Source: Streptomyces sp. T39
GTDB lineage: Bacteria > Actinomycetota > Actinomycetes > Streptomycetales > Streptomycetaceae
Assembly (NCBI RefSeq): GCF_008042045.1
Contig: NZ_RDBP01000012.1
Span: forward strand, 2,784,227 to 2,833,891
Direction: 5' to 3'
DNA: 49,665 nucleotides
The notes under the pieces were generated by a model. That model saw only the letters and a list, made by a program, of their open reading frames with translations. It was not told the DNA's origin and made no database searches. Numbering within the stretch: the first letter of the stretch is position 1; every line of letters starts with the position of its first letter. The translations under genes and the position numbers were made by a program. Of the stretch, positions 8,846 through 19,575 are shown piece by piece.

Positions 8846-11659
8846 GTGAGCGCCCCGGGGGCCCTGATGGCCCGGGACGCGGTCCCGGCCGGTACCGCGG
8901 TGCTGCGCCACCAGCTGGTGCTCGCAGCCCTCTGCGCCGCCTACGGCGTGGGCGCGGCCCTCGGCTGGGGCTCACGGCAACTCGCCCTCGTCATGGGCGA
9001 TTTCGGACTGAGCGCCGCCGCCCTGGTCGCGGCCGTCTCCTGTCTGCTCTACGCCCGCGCCGAGGACTGCCGCTTCCGCTCCGCCTGGCTGCTGTTCTCG
9101 CTCTCCTCGTTCATGGCCTGTGCGGGGAACGCCGTCTGGGGCTGGTACGAGGTGGTGCTCGCCCGGCCCGTGCCCAGCCCGTCCGCCGCCGACCTGTTCT
9201 TCATGTGCTTCGCGCCGCCGGCCATCGTGGGCCTGCTGGTGCTCGCCAAGCGGCCGGTCTCCCGCTCCGGCTGGGTCTGCCTCGGTCTCGACGCCTGGCT
9301 GATCGGCGGCTCGCTGCTGACCCTGTCCTGGAGCCTCGCCCTCGCGCACACCGCGCACGCCCGGGGCGAGAGCGTGGCTCCCGCGGCCCTCGCGCTCGCC
9401 TACCCGCTGCTCGACATCGTGCTCGTCAGCATGGTGCTCGCCCTGCACTTCAGGCGCTCGCCGGCCAACCGCTCGGCGGTGAACACGGCGATCGCCGGGC
9501 TCGCCCTCACCGTGGTGTGCGACGCGCTGTTCACCTCACCGCTGCTGCGCGAGAGCTACCGCTCCGGCCAGCTCCTGGACGCGGGCTGGTTCGCCGGCTC
9601 CCTGCTGCTCGCGTACGCCCCCTGGGGCGCCCGCCACGCGAGCCGCGCCACCGGCGGCCGCCCGGGCGGTCCGCGGCGGCCGGGGCGGCCGCTGGGCGGC
9701 TCGCTCGCCGCCCTGACCCCGTACCTCGCCGCGGCCGTGTGCACGCTGGGCATCCTCTACAGCGTCACCGAGGACCGCCGGGTCGACCGGGTCGTCGTCA
9801 TCACCGCGTGCACGGTCGTCCTCGCGCTCGTGGTGCGCCAGGGCATCATGCTCCTGGACAACATCGCCCTCGCCCAGGAACTGGCCCAGAAGGAGAACCA
9901 CTTCCGCTCCCTGGTCCAGGGGTCCAGCGACGTCATCATGATCGCCGCCCCCTCCGGTGTGCTGCGCTACGTGTCGCCCGCGGCGACCAAGGTCTACGGC
10001 CGGGACGCCGAGGAGCTCGTCGGGTCCGAACTGGCCTCGCTGATCCACCCGGAGGACCTCGGGCGGGTCGTCCACGAGTTGCGCAGGTTCCTCGCCGCCC
10101 ACGCCGCCGACGAGCCCACCACCAGGATGGAGTGCCGCTTCCGCTCCGGATCGGGCACCTGGCTGAATGTGGAGTCCACCGTCAGCCGCCACCAGGGCGG
10201 GCTGATCTTCAACAGCCGGGACGTCACCGAGCGGGTGCGCCTCCAGGCCCAGCTGCAGCACAACGCGGAGCACGACCCGCTCACCGACCTGCCCAACAGG
10301 GCCCTGTTCACCGCCCGGGTGCGCGGTGCCCTGGCGGGCCGCAGGGCGGGCGACCAGGGCACCGCGGTGCTCTTCATCGACCTCGACGGCTTCAAGGGCG
10401 TCAACGACCGTCTCGGCCATCAGGCGGGGGACGAGCTGCTGATCCAGGCCGCCCGGAGACTGGCCGAATCCGTACGGGCCGGGGACACCGCGGCCCGCCT
10501 CGGCGGCGACGAGTTCGCCGCGCTGATCGTCGGCGACGGCGGCTGCGACCAGAGCGCCCGCGAGCTCCAGGTCCACGAGATCGCCGACCGGCTGCGGCTG
10601 ATGCTCTCCCAGCCGTACACCATCGACGGCACCGAGGTGCGGGTGGCCGCCTCGATCGGCGTCGCCTTCGCCGAGCCCTCCATCGACCCCACCGACCTCA
10701 TGCGCAACGCGGACCTCGCCATGTACCGGGCCAAGGCGGGCGGCAAGGACCGCGTGGAGCTCTACGCGCCCCAGATGCAGGCCGACGTCGTCCGCCGCAC
10801 CGAGCTGGCCGCCAAGCTCCGCACCGCGCTGCACGACGGCGAGTTCGCCCTGCTGCACCAGCCGGTGGTGAGCCTGACCACCGGCCGGATCGCCGCCGTC
10901 TCGGCCCAGGCGCGCTGGAGATCGGCCCAGGGCATCCTGTTCACCCCGGCCGAGTTCCTCCGCGTCGCCGACGAGGGCAGCCGCGCCGCAGAACTGGGCC
11001 GCTGGCTCCTGGAGGAGGCCGTCGAGCAGGCCGCCGAGCGCGGCAGACTCGGCCACGCGACCCCGGTGTCCGTCCGGCTCTCGGCACGCCTGCTGCTCGA
11101 CAGGTCGCTGCCGCTGGGGTCGATCGAGGCCCTGCTCACCCGCCACCAGCTGCCCTCCGGCGCCCTGGTGATCGAGCTCGCCGACAGCGACCCGCGGATC
11201 TCCTTCGACGAGCTGGAGCAGCGGCTGGTCGCCCTGCGCAGACTCGGCGTGCGGATCGCACTCGACGGCTTCGGCAGCGGCTACGCGGCCATCAACGCGC
11301 TGCGACGGCTTCCGGTGGACGTGCTCAAGCTCGACCGCGGCCTGGTCGAGGGCGTCGTCGAGTCGGCCAGGCTGCACAAGATCACCAGCGGTCTGCTGCG
11401 CATCGCCCGCGACCTCGGCATGCACTCGGTGGCCGACGGGGTGGACGTGCCCGAACAGGTCCTCGCGCTGCGCGCGATGGGCTGCACCCACGGCCAGGGC
11501 ATGGCGTTCTCGGGGCCGCTGGACGAGTACCGGCTGCGCCGCGCCCTGGTCAGGGACGAGTACCCGGTGCCCGCCGGGATGGCCCTGCCGGTGCTCACCG
11601 CCGGCATCCCGCAGGCCCGCAACGGCTCGAATAGTGAGACGCGTGTCCCACCCACTTGA
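8846..11659 (+). CDS. Membrane PAS-GGDEF-EAL protein, diguanylate cyclase with degenerate EAL domain
   Basis: A 937-aa c-di-GMP turnover protein. The N-terminal third has about 8-10 hydrophobic membrane segments, followed by a PAS domain ([20 protein letters not shown] onward), a GGDEF domain with intact GGDEF at residues 553-557 and [12 protein letters not shown], and an EAL domain. The EAL signature is SAQ (686-688) instead of E-A-L, and the DDFG catalytic motif is DGFG (Asp 807 then Gly). The expected VNLS is VRLS. The domain is therefore probably not an active phosphodiesterase, and I infer net c-di-GMP synthesis. The GTG at 8846 has a strong AGGGGAGG site 7 bases upstream. The frame is open back to 8549 but has weaker codon bias there. 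Confidence 0.9.
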   Translation: MSAPGALMARDAVPAGTAVLRHQLVLAALCAAYGVGAALGWGSRQLALVMGDFGLSAAALVAAVSCLLYARAEDCRFRSAWLLFSLSSFMACAGNAVWGWYEVVLARPVPSPSAADLFFMCFAPPAIVGLLVLAKRPVSRSGWVCLGLDAWLIGGSLLTLSWSLALAHTAHARGESVAPAALALAYPLLDIVLVSMVLALHFRRSPANRSAVNTAIAGLALTVVCDALFTSPLLRESYRSGQLLDAGWFAGSLLLAYAPWGARHASRATGGRPGGPRRPGRPLGGSLAALTPYLAAAVCTLGILYSVTEDRRVDRVVVITACTVVLALVVRQGIMLLDNIALAQELAQKENHFRSLVQGSSDVIMIAAPSGVLRYVSPAATKVYGRDAEELVGSELASLIHPEDLGRVVHELRRFLAAHAADEPTTRMECRFRSGSGTWLNVESTVSRHQGGLIFNSRDVTERVRLQAQLQHNAEHDPLTDLPNRALFTARVRGALAGRRAGDQGTAVLFIDLDGFKGVNDRLGHQAGDELLIQAARRLAESVRAGDTAARLGGDEFAALIVGDGGCDQSARELQVHEIADRLRLMLSQPYTIDGTEVRVAASIGVAFAEPSIDPTDLMRNADLAMYRAKAGGKDRVELYAPQMQADVVRRTELAAKLRTALHDGEFALLHQPVVSLTTGRIAAVSAQARWRSAQGILFTPAEFLRVADEGSRAAELGRWLLEEAVEQAAERGRLGHATPVSVRLSARLLLDRSLPLGSIEALLTRHQLPSGALVIELADSDPRISFDELEQRLVALRRLGVRIALDGFGSGYAAINALRRLPVDVLKLDRGLVEGVVESARLHKITSGLLRIARDLGMHSVADGVDVPEQVLALRAMGCTHGQGMAFSGPLDEYRLRRALVRDEYPVPAGMALPVLTAGIPQARNGSNSETRVPPT

Positions 11660-11692
11660 CAGTGACGGCGCGTCGGGGGGAGGGTCAGTGCC

Positions 11693-11734
11693 ATGCGCAC
11701 CCGAATTCTCGTACTTGGAAAGCGCGTCGGCTGA
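11693..11734 (+). CDS. Branched-chain amino acid leader peptide (13 aa) of ilvB
   Basis: A short frame with a strong GGGGGGAGGG site encodes [13 protein letters not shown]. Five of the 13 residues are Ile, Leu or Val, read by ATT, CTC, GTA, CTT and GTC. ATT, GTA and CTT are uncommon codons in such GC-rich DNA. It lies directly before a set of nested hairpins ending in an intrinsic terminator, upstream of ilvB. This is the classic layout of ribosome-mediated attenuation: scarcity of charged Ile/Leu/Val-tRNA stalls the ribosome and changes RNA folding. Confidence 0.85.
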   Translation: MRTRILVLGKRVG

Positions 11735-11815
11735 GCGGAGCTGCCTGAAGACAGCTCCGCGGACACCTCCGACGCGCTCCCCTCGCTTGCCTCACGGCAC
11801 GAGGGGTTTTTTGTT
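11720..11815 (+). terminator. ilvB attenuator: nested hairpins plus intrinsic terminator
   Basis: AGCGCGTCGG (11720-11729) can pair with CCGACGCGCT (11769-11778), enclosing the hairpin GCGGAGCTG/CAGCTCCGC (11735-11760). Next comes CCCCTCG (11779-11785) paired with CGAGGGG (11800-11806) and TTTTTT (11807-11812), a bona fide rho-independent terminator. The first stem overlaps the last leader-peptide codons, so a stalled ribosome would alter it. How the first stem competes with the terminator is inference. Confidence 0.8.
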
Positions 11816-11882
11816 GCACCGGCACAGCCAGAAGTCGCACCAAACCCTCGCAAAAACCCTCAGCATCGAGAAGAGAATGCCG

Positions 11883-13736
11883 ATGACCGAGCAGGCCTCC
11901 GGGGCCCACCATCCTCAGCCGCGGGCCCGTAGCGGCGGGCAGCCCGCCGCCGCCGTGGAACACGTCACGGGCGCGCAGTCCCTCATTCGCTCTCTGGAGG
12001 AAGTGGGGGCCGAGACGGTCTTCGGCATTCCGGGCGGCGCCATCCTCCCGGCGTACGACCCGATGATGGACTCCGCGAAGGTCCGCCACGTCCTGGTGCG
12101 CCACGAGCAGGGGGCCGGCCACGCCGCCACCGGCTACGCGCAGGCCACCGGCAATGTCGGCGTCTGCATGGCGACCTCGGGTCCCGGCGCGACCAACCTG
12201 GTCACCCCGATCGCCGACGCGCACATGGACTCCGTGCCGCTGGTCGCGATCACCGGCCAGGTCGCCTCCAAGGCGATCGGTACGGACGCCTTCCAGGAGG
12301 CGGACATCTGCGGCATCACCATGCCGATCACCAAGCACAACTTCCTGGTCACCAAGGCCGAGGACATCCCGCGCACCATCGCCGAGGCGTTCCACATCGC
12401 CTCCACCGGCCGCCCGGGCCCCGTCCTCGTCGACATCGCCAAGGACGCCCTCCAGGCGAAGACGACCTTCAGCTGGCCGCCGCAGGCCGACCTGCCCGGC
12501 TACCGCCCGGTCACCAAGCCGCACGCCAAGCAGATCCGCGAGGCCGCCAAGCTGATCACCGCGGCCCGCCGTCCGGTCCTGTACGTCGGCGGCGGAGTCC
12601 TCAAGGCCGGGGCCACCGCCGAGCTGAAGGTGCTCGCCGAGCTCACCGGAGCCCCCGTCACCACCACCCTGATGGCGCTGGGCGCGTTCCCCGACAGCCA
12701 CCCGCTGCACGTGGGGATGCCGGGCATGCACGGGGCGGTCACCGCCGTCACCGCGCTGCAGAAGGCCGACCTGATCGTCGCCCTCGGCGCCCGCTTCGAC
12801 GACCGCGTCACCGGCAAGCTGGACAGCTTCGCGCCGTACGCCAAGATCGTCCACGCCGACATCGACCCGGCGGAGATCGGCAAGAACCGCACCGCCGACG
12901 TCCCGATCGTGGGCGACGCCCGTGAGGTCATCGCCGACCTGGTCCAGGCCGTCCAGGCCGAGCACAACGACGGCCACACCGGCGACTACACCGCCTGGTG
13001 GAAGGACCTCAACCGCTGGCGCGAGACCTACCCGCTCGGCTTCGAGCAGCCCGGCGACGGCAGCCTCGCCCCCCAGCAGGTGATCAAGCGCATCGGCGAA
13101 CTCGCCCCCGAGGGCACGATCTTCGCCGCGGGTGTCGGCCAGCACCAGATGTGGGCCGCCCACTTCATCGACTACGAGAAGCCCGCCACCTGGCTCAACT
13201 CGGGCGGCGCCGGGACGATGGGGTACGCGGTCCCGGCCGCCATGGGCGCCAAGGCCGGGCAGCCGGACCGCACGGTCTGGGCGATCGACGGCGACGGCTG
13301 CTTCCAGATGACCAACCAGGAGCTGGTCACCTGCGCGCTGAACAACATCCCGATCAAGGTCGCCATCATCAACAACGGCGCCCTCGGCATGGTCCGCCAG
13401 TGGCAGACCCTCTTCTACAACCAGCGCTACTCCAATACCGTCCTGCACTCCGGGCCGGGGGCCGACGGCAAGCAGCCCTCGCAGGGCACCCGCGTCCCGG
13501 ACTTCGTGATGCTGTCCGAGGCCATGGGCTGCCACGCGATCCGCTGCGAGTCCCCGGACGACCTGGACAAGGTCATCGCGGAGGCGAACGCGATCAACGA
13601 CCGGCCCGTGGTCATCGACTTCATCGTCCACGAGGACGCCATGGTGTGGCCGATGGTCGCCGCCGGCACCTCCAACGACGAGGTCATGGCCGCCCGCGGT
13701 GTCCGTCCCGACTTCGGCGACAACGAAGACGACTGA
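11883..13736 (+). CDS. ilvB: Acetolactate synthase large (catalytic) subunit
   Basis: A 617-aa thiamine-diphosphate and FAD enzyme that condenses two pyruvates to acetolactate, or pyruvate and 2-ketobutyrate to acetohydroxybutyrate, the first common step of valine, leucine and isoleucine synthesis. The conserved glutamate is in [20 protein letters not shown]. The ThDP/Mg motif GDG-x-N is in [14 protein letters not shown], and [11 protein letters not shown] is typical of the family. Two in-frame ATGs (11877, 11883) occur; 11883 is chosen for better spacing from GAGAAGAG. Expression is probably attenuated by the leader peptide upstream. It is followed after 18 bp by ilvN. Confidence 0.97.
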   Translation: MTEQASGAHHPQPRARSGGQPAAAVEHVTGAQSLIRSLEEVGAETVFGIPGGAILPAYDPMMDSAKVRHVLVRHEQGAGHAATGYAQATGNVGVCMATSGPGATNLVTPIADAHMDSVPLVAITGQVASKAIGTDAFQEADICGITMPITKHNFLVTKAEDIPRTIAEAFHIASTGRPGPVLVDIAKDALQAKTTFSWPPQADLPGYRPVTKPHAKQIREAAKLITAARRPVLYVGGGVLKAGATAELKVLAELTGAPVTTTLMALGAFPDSHPLHVGMPGMHGAVTAVTALQKADLIVALGARFDDRVTGKLDSFAPYAKIVHADIDPAEIGKNRTADVPIVGDAREVIADLVQAVQAEHNDGHTGDYTAWWKDLNRWRETYPLGFEQPGDGSLAPQQVIKRIGELAPEGTIFAAGVGQHQMWAAHFIDYEKPATWLNSGGAGTMGYAVPAAMGAKAGQPDRTVWAIDGDGCFQMTNQELVTCALNNIPIKVAIINNGALGMVRQWQTLFYNQRYSNTVLHSGPGADGKQPSQGTRVPDFVMLSEAMGCHAIRCESPDDLDKVIAEANAINDRPVVIDFIVHEDAMVWPMVAAGTSNDEVMAARGVRPDFGDNEDD

Positions 13737-13754
13737 GAGAGAGCGATCAGAAAC

Positions 13755-14279
13755 ATGTCCAAGCACACGCTCTCGGTCCTGGTCGAGAACACCCCCGGCA
13801 TCCTCGCCCGGATCGCCGCGCTCTTCTCCCGCCGCGGCTTCAACATCGACTCGCTCGCGGTCGGTGTCACCGAGCACCCCGACATCTCCCGCATCACCAT
13901 CGTGGTGAACGTGGAGAGCCTGCCCCTGGAGCAGGTGACCAAGCAGCTCAACAAGCTGGTCAACGTCCTGAAGATCGTCGAGCTGGAGCCGGCCGCCGCG
14001 ATCCAGCGCGAACTGGTCCTGGTGAAGGTCCGCGCCGACAACGAGACCCGCTCGCAGATCGTCGAGATCGTCCAGCTCTTCCGCGCCAAGACCGTGGACG
14101 TCTCGCCCGAGGCCGTCACCATCGAGGCCACCGGTTCGAGTGACAAGCTGGAGGCGATGCTCAAGATGCTGGAGCAGTTCGGCATCAAGGAACTCGTCCA
14201 GTCCGGCACGATCGCCATAGGGCGTGGCGCCCGGTCCATCACGGACCGCTCGCTGCGCGCCCTGGACCGTTCCGCGTAA
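13755..14279 (+). CDS. ilvN: Acetolactate synthase small (regulatory) subunit
   Basis: A 174-aa regulatory subunit that stimulates IlvB and confers valine feedback inhibition. The N-terminal ACT domain is clear (LSVLVENTPGILARIAALFS, RRGFNIDSLAVG), and the C-terminal ALS-ss domain contains ELVLVKVRADNETRSQI. Length is normal. It is cotranscribed with ilvB, with only 18 bp between them. Confidence 0.97.
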   Translation: MSKHTLSVLVENTPGILARIAALFSRRGFNIDSLAVGVTEHPDISRITIVVNVESLPLEQVTKQLNKLVNVLKIVELEPAAAIQRELVLVKVRADNETRSQIVEIVQLFRAKTVDVSPEAVTIEATGSSDKLEAMLKMLEQFGIKELVQSGTIAIGRGARSITDRSLRALDRSA

Positions 14280-15383
<1,104 letters not shown>

Positions 15384-15389
15384 GCCCTC

Positions 15390-15420
15390 GGCGGGGGGAC
15401 CGGCAGCCGGTCCCCCCGCC
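15390..15420 (+). terminator. Hairpin terminator after ilvC
   Basis: A perfect 14-bp stem, GGCGGGGGGACCGG (15390-15403) with CCGGTCCCCCCGCC (15407-15420), and a CAG loop, 5 bases after the ilvC stop. There is no T-tract, as is usual in Streptomyces. It ends the ilv operon before serA. Confidence 0.85.
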
Positions 15421-15607
15421 CCGCCACTTCGTCCAGCCACGGACGGGTGATCCTTCCACCGAGGCGCAAGACCCACCCCGGTGCACCACTACACTCATCC
15501 CTACATACGCGTCAGGCCCACAGTGTCGTGCGTCTTCCACGCGGCTAGCCCCCTCCACCGCTGCGGCCGTCGGGACGGCCGTCTGCACCGGACATGTGAG
15601 GACTCAC

Positions 15608-17200
15608 GTGAGCTCGAAACCTGTCGTACTCATCGCTGAAGAGCTTTCGCCCGCCACCGTCGACGCGCTCGGCCCGGACTTCGAGATCCGCCACTGCAAC
15701 GGAGCCGATCGCGCGGAGCTCCTCCCCGCCATCGCCGATGTGGACGCCATCCTCGTCCGCTCCGCCACCAAGGTCGACGCGGAGGCCATCGCCGCCGCCA
15801 AGAAGCTGCGCGTCGTCGCCCGCGCCGGTGTGGGCCTGGACAACGTCGACGTCTCCGCCGCCACCAAGGCCGGCGTCATGGTGGTCAACGCCCCGACGTC
15901 CAACATCGTCACCGCCGCCGAGCTCGCGTGCGGTCTGCTCGTCGCCACCGCGCGCAACATCCCGCAGGCCAACACCGCCCTGAAGAACGGCGAGTGGAAG
16001 CGCTCGAAGTACACCGGTGTCGAACTGAGCGAGAAGACCCTCGGCGTCGTCGGCCTCGGCCGCATCGGCGTGCTGGTCGCCCAGCGGATGTCCGCCTTCG
16101 GCATGAAGATCGTCGCCTACGACCCCTACGTCCAGCCGGCGCGCGCCGCGCAGATGGGCGTCAAGCTGCTCTCGCTCGACGAGCTGCTGGAGGTCTCCGA
16201 CTTCATCACCGTCCACCTGCCGAAGACGCCCGAGACCCTCGGTCTCATCGGTGACGAGGCGCTGCACAAGGTGAAGCCGGCCGTCCGCATCGTGAACGCC
16301 GCGCGTGGCGGGATCGTCGACGAGGCCGCGCTGTACACGGCGCTCAAGGAGGGCCGGGTCGCCGGCGCCGGTCTCGACGTGTACGCGAAGGAGCCCTGCA
16401 CGGACTCCCCGCTGTTCGAGCTCGACCAGGTCGTCTGCACCCCGCACCTCGGCGCGTCCACCGACGAGGCCCAGGAGAAGGCCGGTATCGCCGTCGCCCG
16501 CTCGGTGCGCCTCGCGCTCGCCGGTGAGCTGGTCCCGGACGCGGTCAACGTGCAGGGCGGGGTCATCGCCGAGGACGTGCGTCCCGGCCTGCCGCTCGCC
16601 GAGAAGCTGGGCCGCATCTTCACCGCCCTCGCCGGCGAGGTGGCCGTCCGCCTCGACGTCGAGGTCTACGGCGAGATCACCCAGCACGACGTCAAGGTGC
16701 TCGAACTCTCCGCGCTCAAGGGTGTGTTCGAGGACGTCGTCGACGAGACCGTCAGCTACGTCAACGCCCCGCTCTTCGCGCAGGAGCGCGGTGTCGAGGT
16801 GCGCCTGACCACGAGCTCCGAGTCCCCCGACCACCGCAACGTGGTCACGGTGCGCGGCACGCTCTCCGGGGGCGAGGAGGTCGCGGTCTCCGGCACGCTG
16901 GCCGGTCCCAAGCACCTCCAGAAGATCGTCGCGATCGGCGACCACGACATCGACCTGGCGCTCGCCGACCACATGCTGGTGCTGCGCTACGACGACCGTC
17001 CGGGCGTCGTCGGCACGGTCGGCCGCATCCTCGGCGAGGCCGGCCTCAACATCGCCGGCATGCAGGTCTCCCGCGCGGAGGAGGGCGGCGAGGCGCTCGT
17101 CGTCCTGACCGTCGACGACACCGTCCCGGCCACGGTGCTCGCGGAGATCGCCGACGAGATCGGCGCGGCGTCCGCCCGCTCGGTGAACCTGACGGACTGA
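15608..17200 (+). CDS. serA: D-3-phosphoglycerate dehydrogenase
   Basis: A 530-aa NAD-dependent enzyme for the first step of serine synthesis, long actinobacterial type. It has the Rossmann motif LGVVGLGRIGVLVAQRM, catalytic Arg in VNAARGGIVDEAAL, Glu in YAKEPCTDSPLF and His in CTPHLGASTDEAQEKA. Residues beyond about 320 form the allosteric-substrate-binding domain and a C-terminal ACT domain (MLVLRYDDRPGVVGTVGRIL), which in homologues binds serine. The GTG at 15608 is the start nearest the conserved N-terminus. The 224-bp region upstream holds the ilvC terminator and an AT-richer patch (TACACT near 15487) that could be a -10; no T-box or leader peptide was found. Confidence 0.96.
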   Translation: MSSKPVVLIAEELSPATVDALGPDFEIRHCNGADRAELLPAIADVDAILVRSATKVDAEAIAAAKKLRVVARAGVGLDNVDVSAATKAGVMVVNAPTSNIVTAAELACGLLVATARNIPQANTALKNGEWKRSKYTGVELSEKTLGVVGLGRIGVLVAQRMSAFGMKIVAYDPYVQPARAAQMGVKLLSLDELLEVSDFITVHLPKTPETLGLIGDEALHKVKPAVRIVNAARGGIVDEAALYTALKEGRVAGAGLDVYAKEPCTDSPLFELDQVVCTPHLGASTDEAQEKAGIAVARSVRLALAGELVPDAVNVQGGVIAEDVRPGLPLAEKLGRIFTALAGEVAVRLDVEVYGEITQHDVKVLELSALKGVFEDVVDETVSYVNAPLFAQERGVEVRLTTSSESPDHRNVVTVRGTLSGGEEVAVSGTLAGPKHLQKIVAIGDHDIDLALADHMLVLRYDDRPGVVGTVGRILGEAGLNIAGMQVSRAEEGGEALVVLTVDDTVPATVLAEIADEIGAASARSVNLTD

Positions 17201-17224
17201 GTCCACGCGGGGTCGCCACCCCGT

Positions 17225-17272
17225 GGATGTGCCCCGGCCCGGCTGCTCAGGCAGCCGGGCCGGGGCACATCC
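17225..17272. terminator. Long bidirectional terminator between serA and the MFS gene
   Basis: A 22-bp perfect stem (17225-17246 with 17251-17272) around a TCAG loop lies between the convergent serA and MFS genes. Parts of the right arm (GGGGC[A/G]CATCCGTGTCCGG) are repeated just downstream, at about 17264 and 17297. Because the stem is perfect it should stop transcription from either side. Confidence 0.85.
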
Positions 17273-17317
17273 GTGTCCGGGGTCGGCGTCCGGGCCGGGG
17301 CGCATCCGTGTCCGGCC

Positions 17318-18883
17318 TCAGCGCCCTGCCGCTACGGCCGCCTCCGGCTCCCCGGCCGTGCGGTCCGCCGGCCGCTCCGTGCGGCGCAGCACCACCGCGG
17401 CGAGCACGGCCGCGCCGACCAGGACGGCTCCGCCGCCGATCGCGGCGGTCCCCATGCCCTGGACGAAGGCCCGCTGCGCCGCGTCCAGCAGCGCGTCCCC
17501 GGCCGCCTCCGGCAGCCGGCCGGCGACCGCGGCCGCTCCGCCCAGCGTCTCGTGCGCGGTGTCCAGCGCCTCGGCGGGCAGGCCCGCCGGCGCCGACTCG
17601 TCCATCTCCCGGCGGTAGACGGCCGTCCCTACGCTGCCGAGGAACGCCATGCCCAGCGCGCCGCCGAACTCCTGCCCCGTCTCCAGGACCGAGGCGGCCG
17701 AGCCCGCCTTCTCCGGCGGAGCGGCGGCGAGCGCCATGTCGGCGACGGTGGCGGCCACGGTGACGATGCCGCAGCCGATGACGGCGGCCCCCGCGAGCAG
17801 GACCACCAGGGAGTCGGTGCCGGCGGCCGCGAGAATCGCGTAGCCGCCGGCGCCCACCAGGAATCCGGTGGTGACGACGGCGGGCCGGCCGAAGCGCCCC
17901 GCGGCCGCACCGGCCGCGGGCGCGGCCCCGCCGACGGCGAGCGAGGGGACGAGGCTCCACACCGCGGCCTCCAGCGAGCCCATGCCGAGCACCGACTGGA
18001 GGTACTGGGTGGTGAAGTAGGCGGAACCCATCATGGCGAACATGGCGATGCCGTTGAGAACGACCCCGGCCCCGAATCCGCGCCCGCGGAACAGGTCCCG
18101 GCTGATCATGGCGTCGTCCCGGGTGCGCTGACGCCGCACGAAGACGTACCCGACGGCCAGGCCCGCGGTGACGCACAGCGCGGCGACCGAGTGGTAGCCC
18201 TCGGCGGCGATCTCCTTGAGTCCGTAGACGACGGGGAGCACCGCGCCCATCGACAGCGGCACGCTCAGCAGGTCGAAGCGGCCGGGGGAGGGGTCCTTGA
18301 ACTCCGGGACCAGCACGGGGGCGAGGACCAGCAGCAGCACCATGGCCGGCACGTTGACGAGGAAGACCGAGCCCCACCAGAAGTGCTCCAGCAGCACCCC
18401 GCCGAGCACGGAGCCGAGGGCGATGCCGCCGGCCATCGCGCCGGACCAGATGCCGATCGCCTTCGTGCGCTGGGCGTCGTCGCGGAACATGTTGCGCACC
18501 AGCGCCATGGTCGAGGGCATGAGCGTCGCCCCGCCGACGCCGAGCAGCGCCCGTGCCGCGATCAGCATCTCGGCGCTCTGCGCGTACGCCGCGCCGACGG
18601 AGGCGAGGCCGAACGCGACGGCGCCCCCCATCAGCAGCCTGCGGCGTCCGATGCGGTCGCCGAGGGACCCCATGGTGATCAGCAGCCCGGCGAGCGCGAA
18701 GGCGTAGACGTCGAAGATCCACAGCTGCTGGGTGGAGCCGGGGTCCAGCTCCCGGGTGATGGCGGGGATCGCGAAGTAGAGGACGGAGACGTCCATCGAG
18801 ACGAGCAGGAGCGGCAGCAGCAGGACGGCGAAGGCGGTCCATTCACGGCGGCCGACGCGGGGCGATGCGGCGGAGTGCGTCAT
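17318..18883 (-). CDS. MFS drug exporter, DHA2 (14-TMS) family
   Basis: A 521-aa polytopic membrane protein of the EmrB/QacA type proton-driven drug antiporters. Motif A is present as GSLGDRIGRRRLLMGG and motif C-like glycines are in WSGAMAGGIALGSVLGGVLL. The first helix ends LVSMDVSVLYFAIPAI, typical of DHA2. About 14 hydrophobic helices are visible. It is divergent from a TetR regulator, and that pair normally forms a substrate-inducible efflux module. On the minus strand TACATT lies 7 bases before the ATG with no ribosome site, suggesting a leaderless mRNA. The exported compound is unknown. Confidence 0.92.
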   Translation of the reverse strand: MTHSAASPRVGRREWTAFAVLLLPLLLVSMDVSVLYFAIPAITRELDPGSTQQLWIFDVYAFALAGLLITMGSLGDRIGRRRLLMGGAVAFGLASVGAAYAQSAEMLIAARALLGVGGATLMPSTMALVRNMFRDDAQRTKAIGIWSGAMAGGIALGSVLGGVLLEHFWWGSVFLVNVPAMVLLLVLAPVLVPEFKDPSPGRFDLLSVPLSMGAVLPVVYGLKEIAAEGYHSVAALCVTAGLAVGYVFVRRQRTRDDAMISRDLFRGRGFGAGVVLNGIAMFAMMGSAYFTTQYLQSVLGMGSLEAAVWSLVPSLAVGGAAPAAGAAAGRFGRPAVVTTGFLVGAGGYAILAAAGTDSLVVLLAGAAVIGCGIVTVAATVADMALAAAPPEKAGSAASVLETGQEFGGALGMAFLGSVGTAVYRREMDESAPAGLPAEALDTAHETLGGAAAVAGRLPEAAGDALLDAAQRAFVQGMGTAAIGGGAVLVGAAVLAAVVLRRTERPADRTAGEPEAAVAAGR

Positions 18884-18901
18884 GGGAAGCAATGTACGGG
18901 C

Positions 18902-18955
18902 GTATTAAACGTCTGTATAGAACGACTGTGTAATACATGCGTATAGGACGGCTGT
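18902..18955. promoter_or_regulatory. Operator/promoter region between the MFS exporter and TetR genes
   Basis: An AT-rich intergenic island. Two near-identical direct repeats, GTATAGAACGACTGT (18915) and GTATAGGACGGCTGT (18941), are spaced 26 bases apart, and GTATTA (18902) is mirrored by TAATAC (18931). They overlap the -35 (TATACA) and -10 (TACATT) inferred for the exporter. This is the expected place for autoregulatory binding of the TetR protein. Confidence 0.6.
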
Positions 18956-18978
18956 ACGGCGCGGGCTACGCTGCTGCC

Positions 18979-19575
18979 ATGGGACACCGCGAGGATCTGC
19001 TCGAAGGCGCGAAGCGCTGCCTCCTGGAGAAGGGATTCGTGCGCACCACCGCGCGCGACATCGTCAAGGCGTCGGGGACCAACCTCGCGTCGATCGGCTA
19101 CCACTACGGCTCGAAGGACAAGCTGCTGGGACAGGCGTACCTCGCCCTGGTCGAAGAGGTCTCCGGCCGGTTCGACGGCACCGAGCGCGCGCGGGCCGGC
19201 GCGGCTCCCGGGTCCCTGGAGCGCTTCGAGGAGGTGTGGTCCAACATCATCGACACCATGCGCGGGCCGGACAGCCTCTGGCACCTGAGCATGGAGATCG
19301 TGGCCATGGGCGACCTGGTGCCGGAGGTGCGCGACTACCTGGCCAGGGAGCAGCGCGAAGCGGCGCGCGGCCTCATCCCCATGTTCCAGGGCGGTGAGGA
19401 ACCGGCGGCAGACCACCCCGACGTCGACACGCTCGGCAAGTTCTACACGACGCTGATGATGGGCCTCATCGCCCAGTGGCAGTTCGACCCCGCGACCGCC
19501 ACCCGGGCCGAGGAGCTCACCGAAGGACTCCGCCTCGTCGTGAAGGCGGCCGCCGAGGGGGCGCGGCCGTCATAG
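18979..19575 (+). CDS. TetR-family repressor of the adjacent exporter
   Basis: A 198-aa regulator. The N-terminal HTH is clear ([20 protein letters not shown] followed by [12 protein letters not shown]). The C-terminal ligand domain is variable. ATG 18979 is preferred over an upstream in-frame ATG at 18937 because the HTH begins a few residues later. TACGCT sits 6 bases before it with no Shine-Dalgarno sequence, suggesting a leaderless transcript. Divergence from the DHA2 exporter and the repeats between them imply that it represses the exporter and itself. Its 3' end overlaps the convergent PucR gene by 6 bases. Confidence 0.9.
   Translation: MGHREDLLEGAKRCLLEKGFVRTTARDIVKASGTNLASIGYHYGSKDKLLGQAYLALVEEVSGRFDGTERARAGAAPGSLERFEEVWSNIIDTMRGPDSLWHLSMEIVAMGDLVPEVRDYLAREQREAARGLIPMFQGGEEPAADHPDVDTLGKFYTTLMMGLIAQWQFDPATATRAEELTEGLRLVVKAAAEGARPS

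Noticed and set aside
8664..8849. 61-codon frame whose stop overlaps the GTG of the GGDEF/EAL gene
   Set aside because: Arg/Pro-rich product typical of an off-frame read and no ribosome site; the GTGA overlap looks coincidental.
11656..11661. TTGACA just after the GGDEF/EAL stop as the ilvB -35 box
   Set aside because: No -10-like hexamer follows at 16-19 bases (sequence is GC-only), so the true promoter is not identified.
15430..15607. T-box or leader peptide controlling serA
   Set aside because: No T-box consensus, no Ser-rich short frame and no antiterminator/terminator pair before the serA start.
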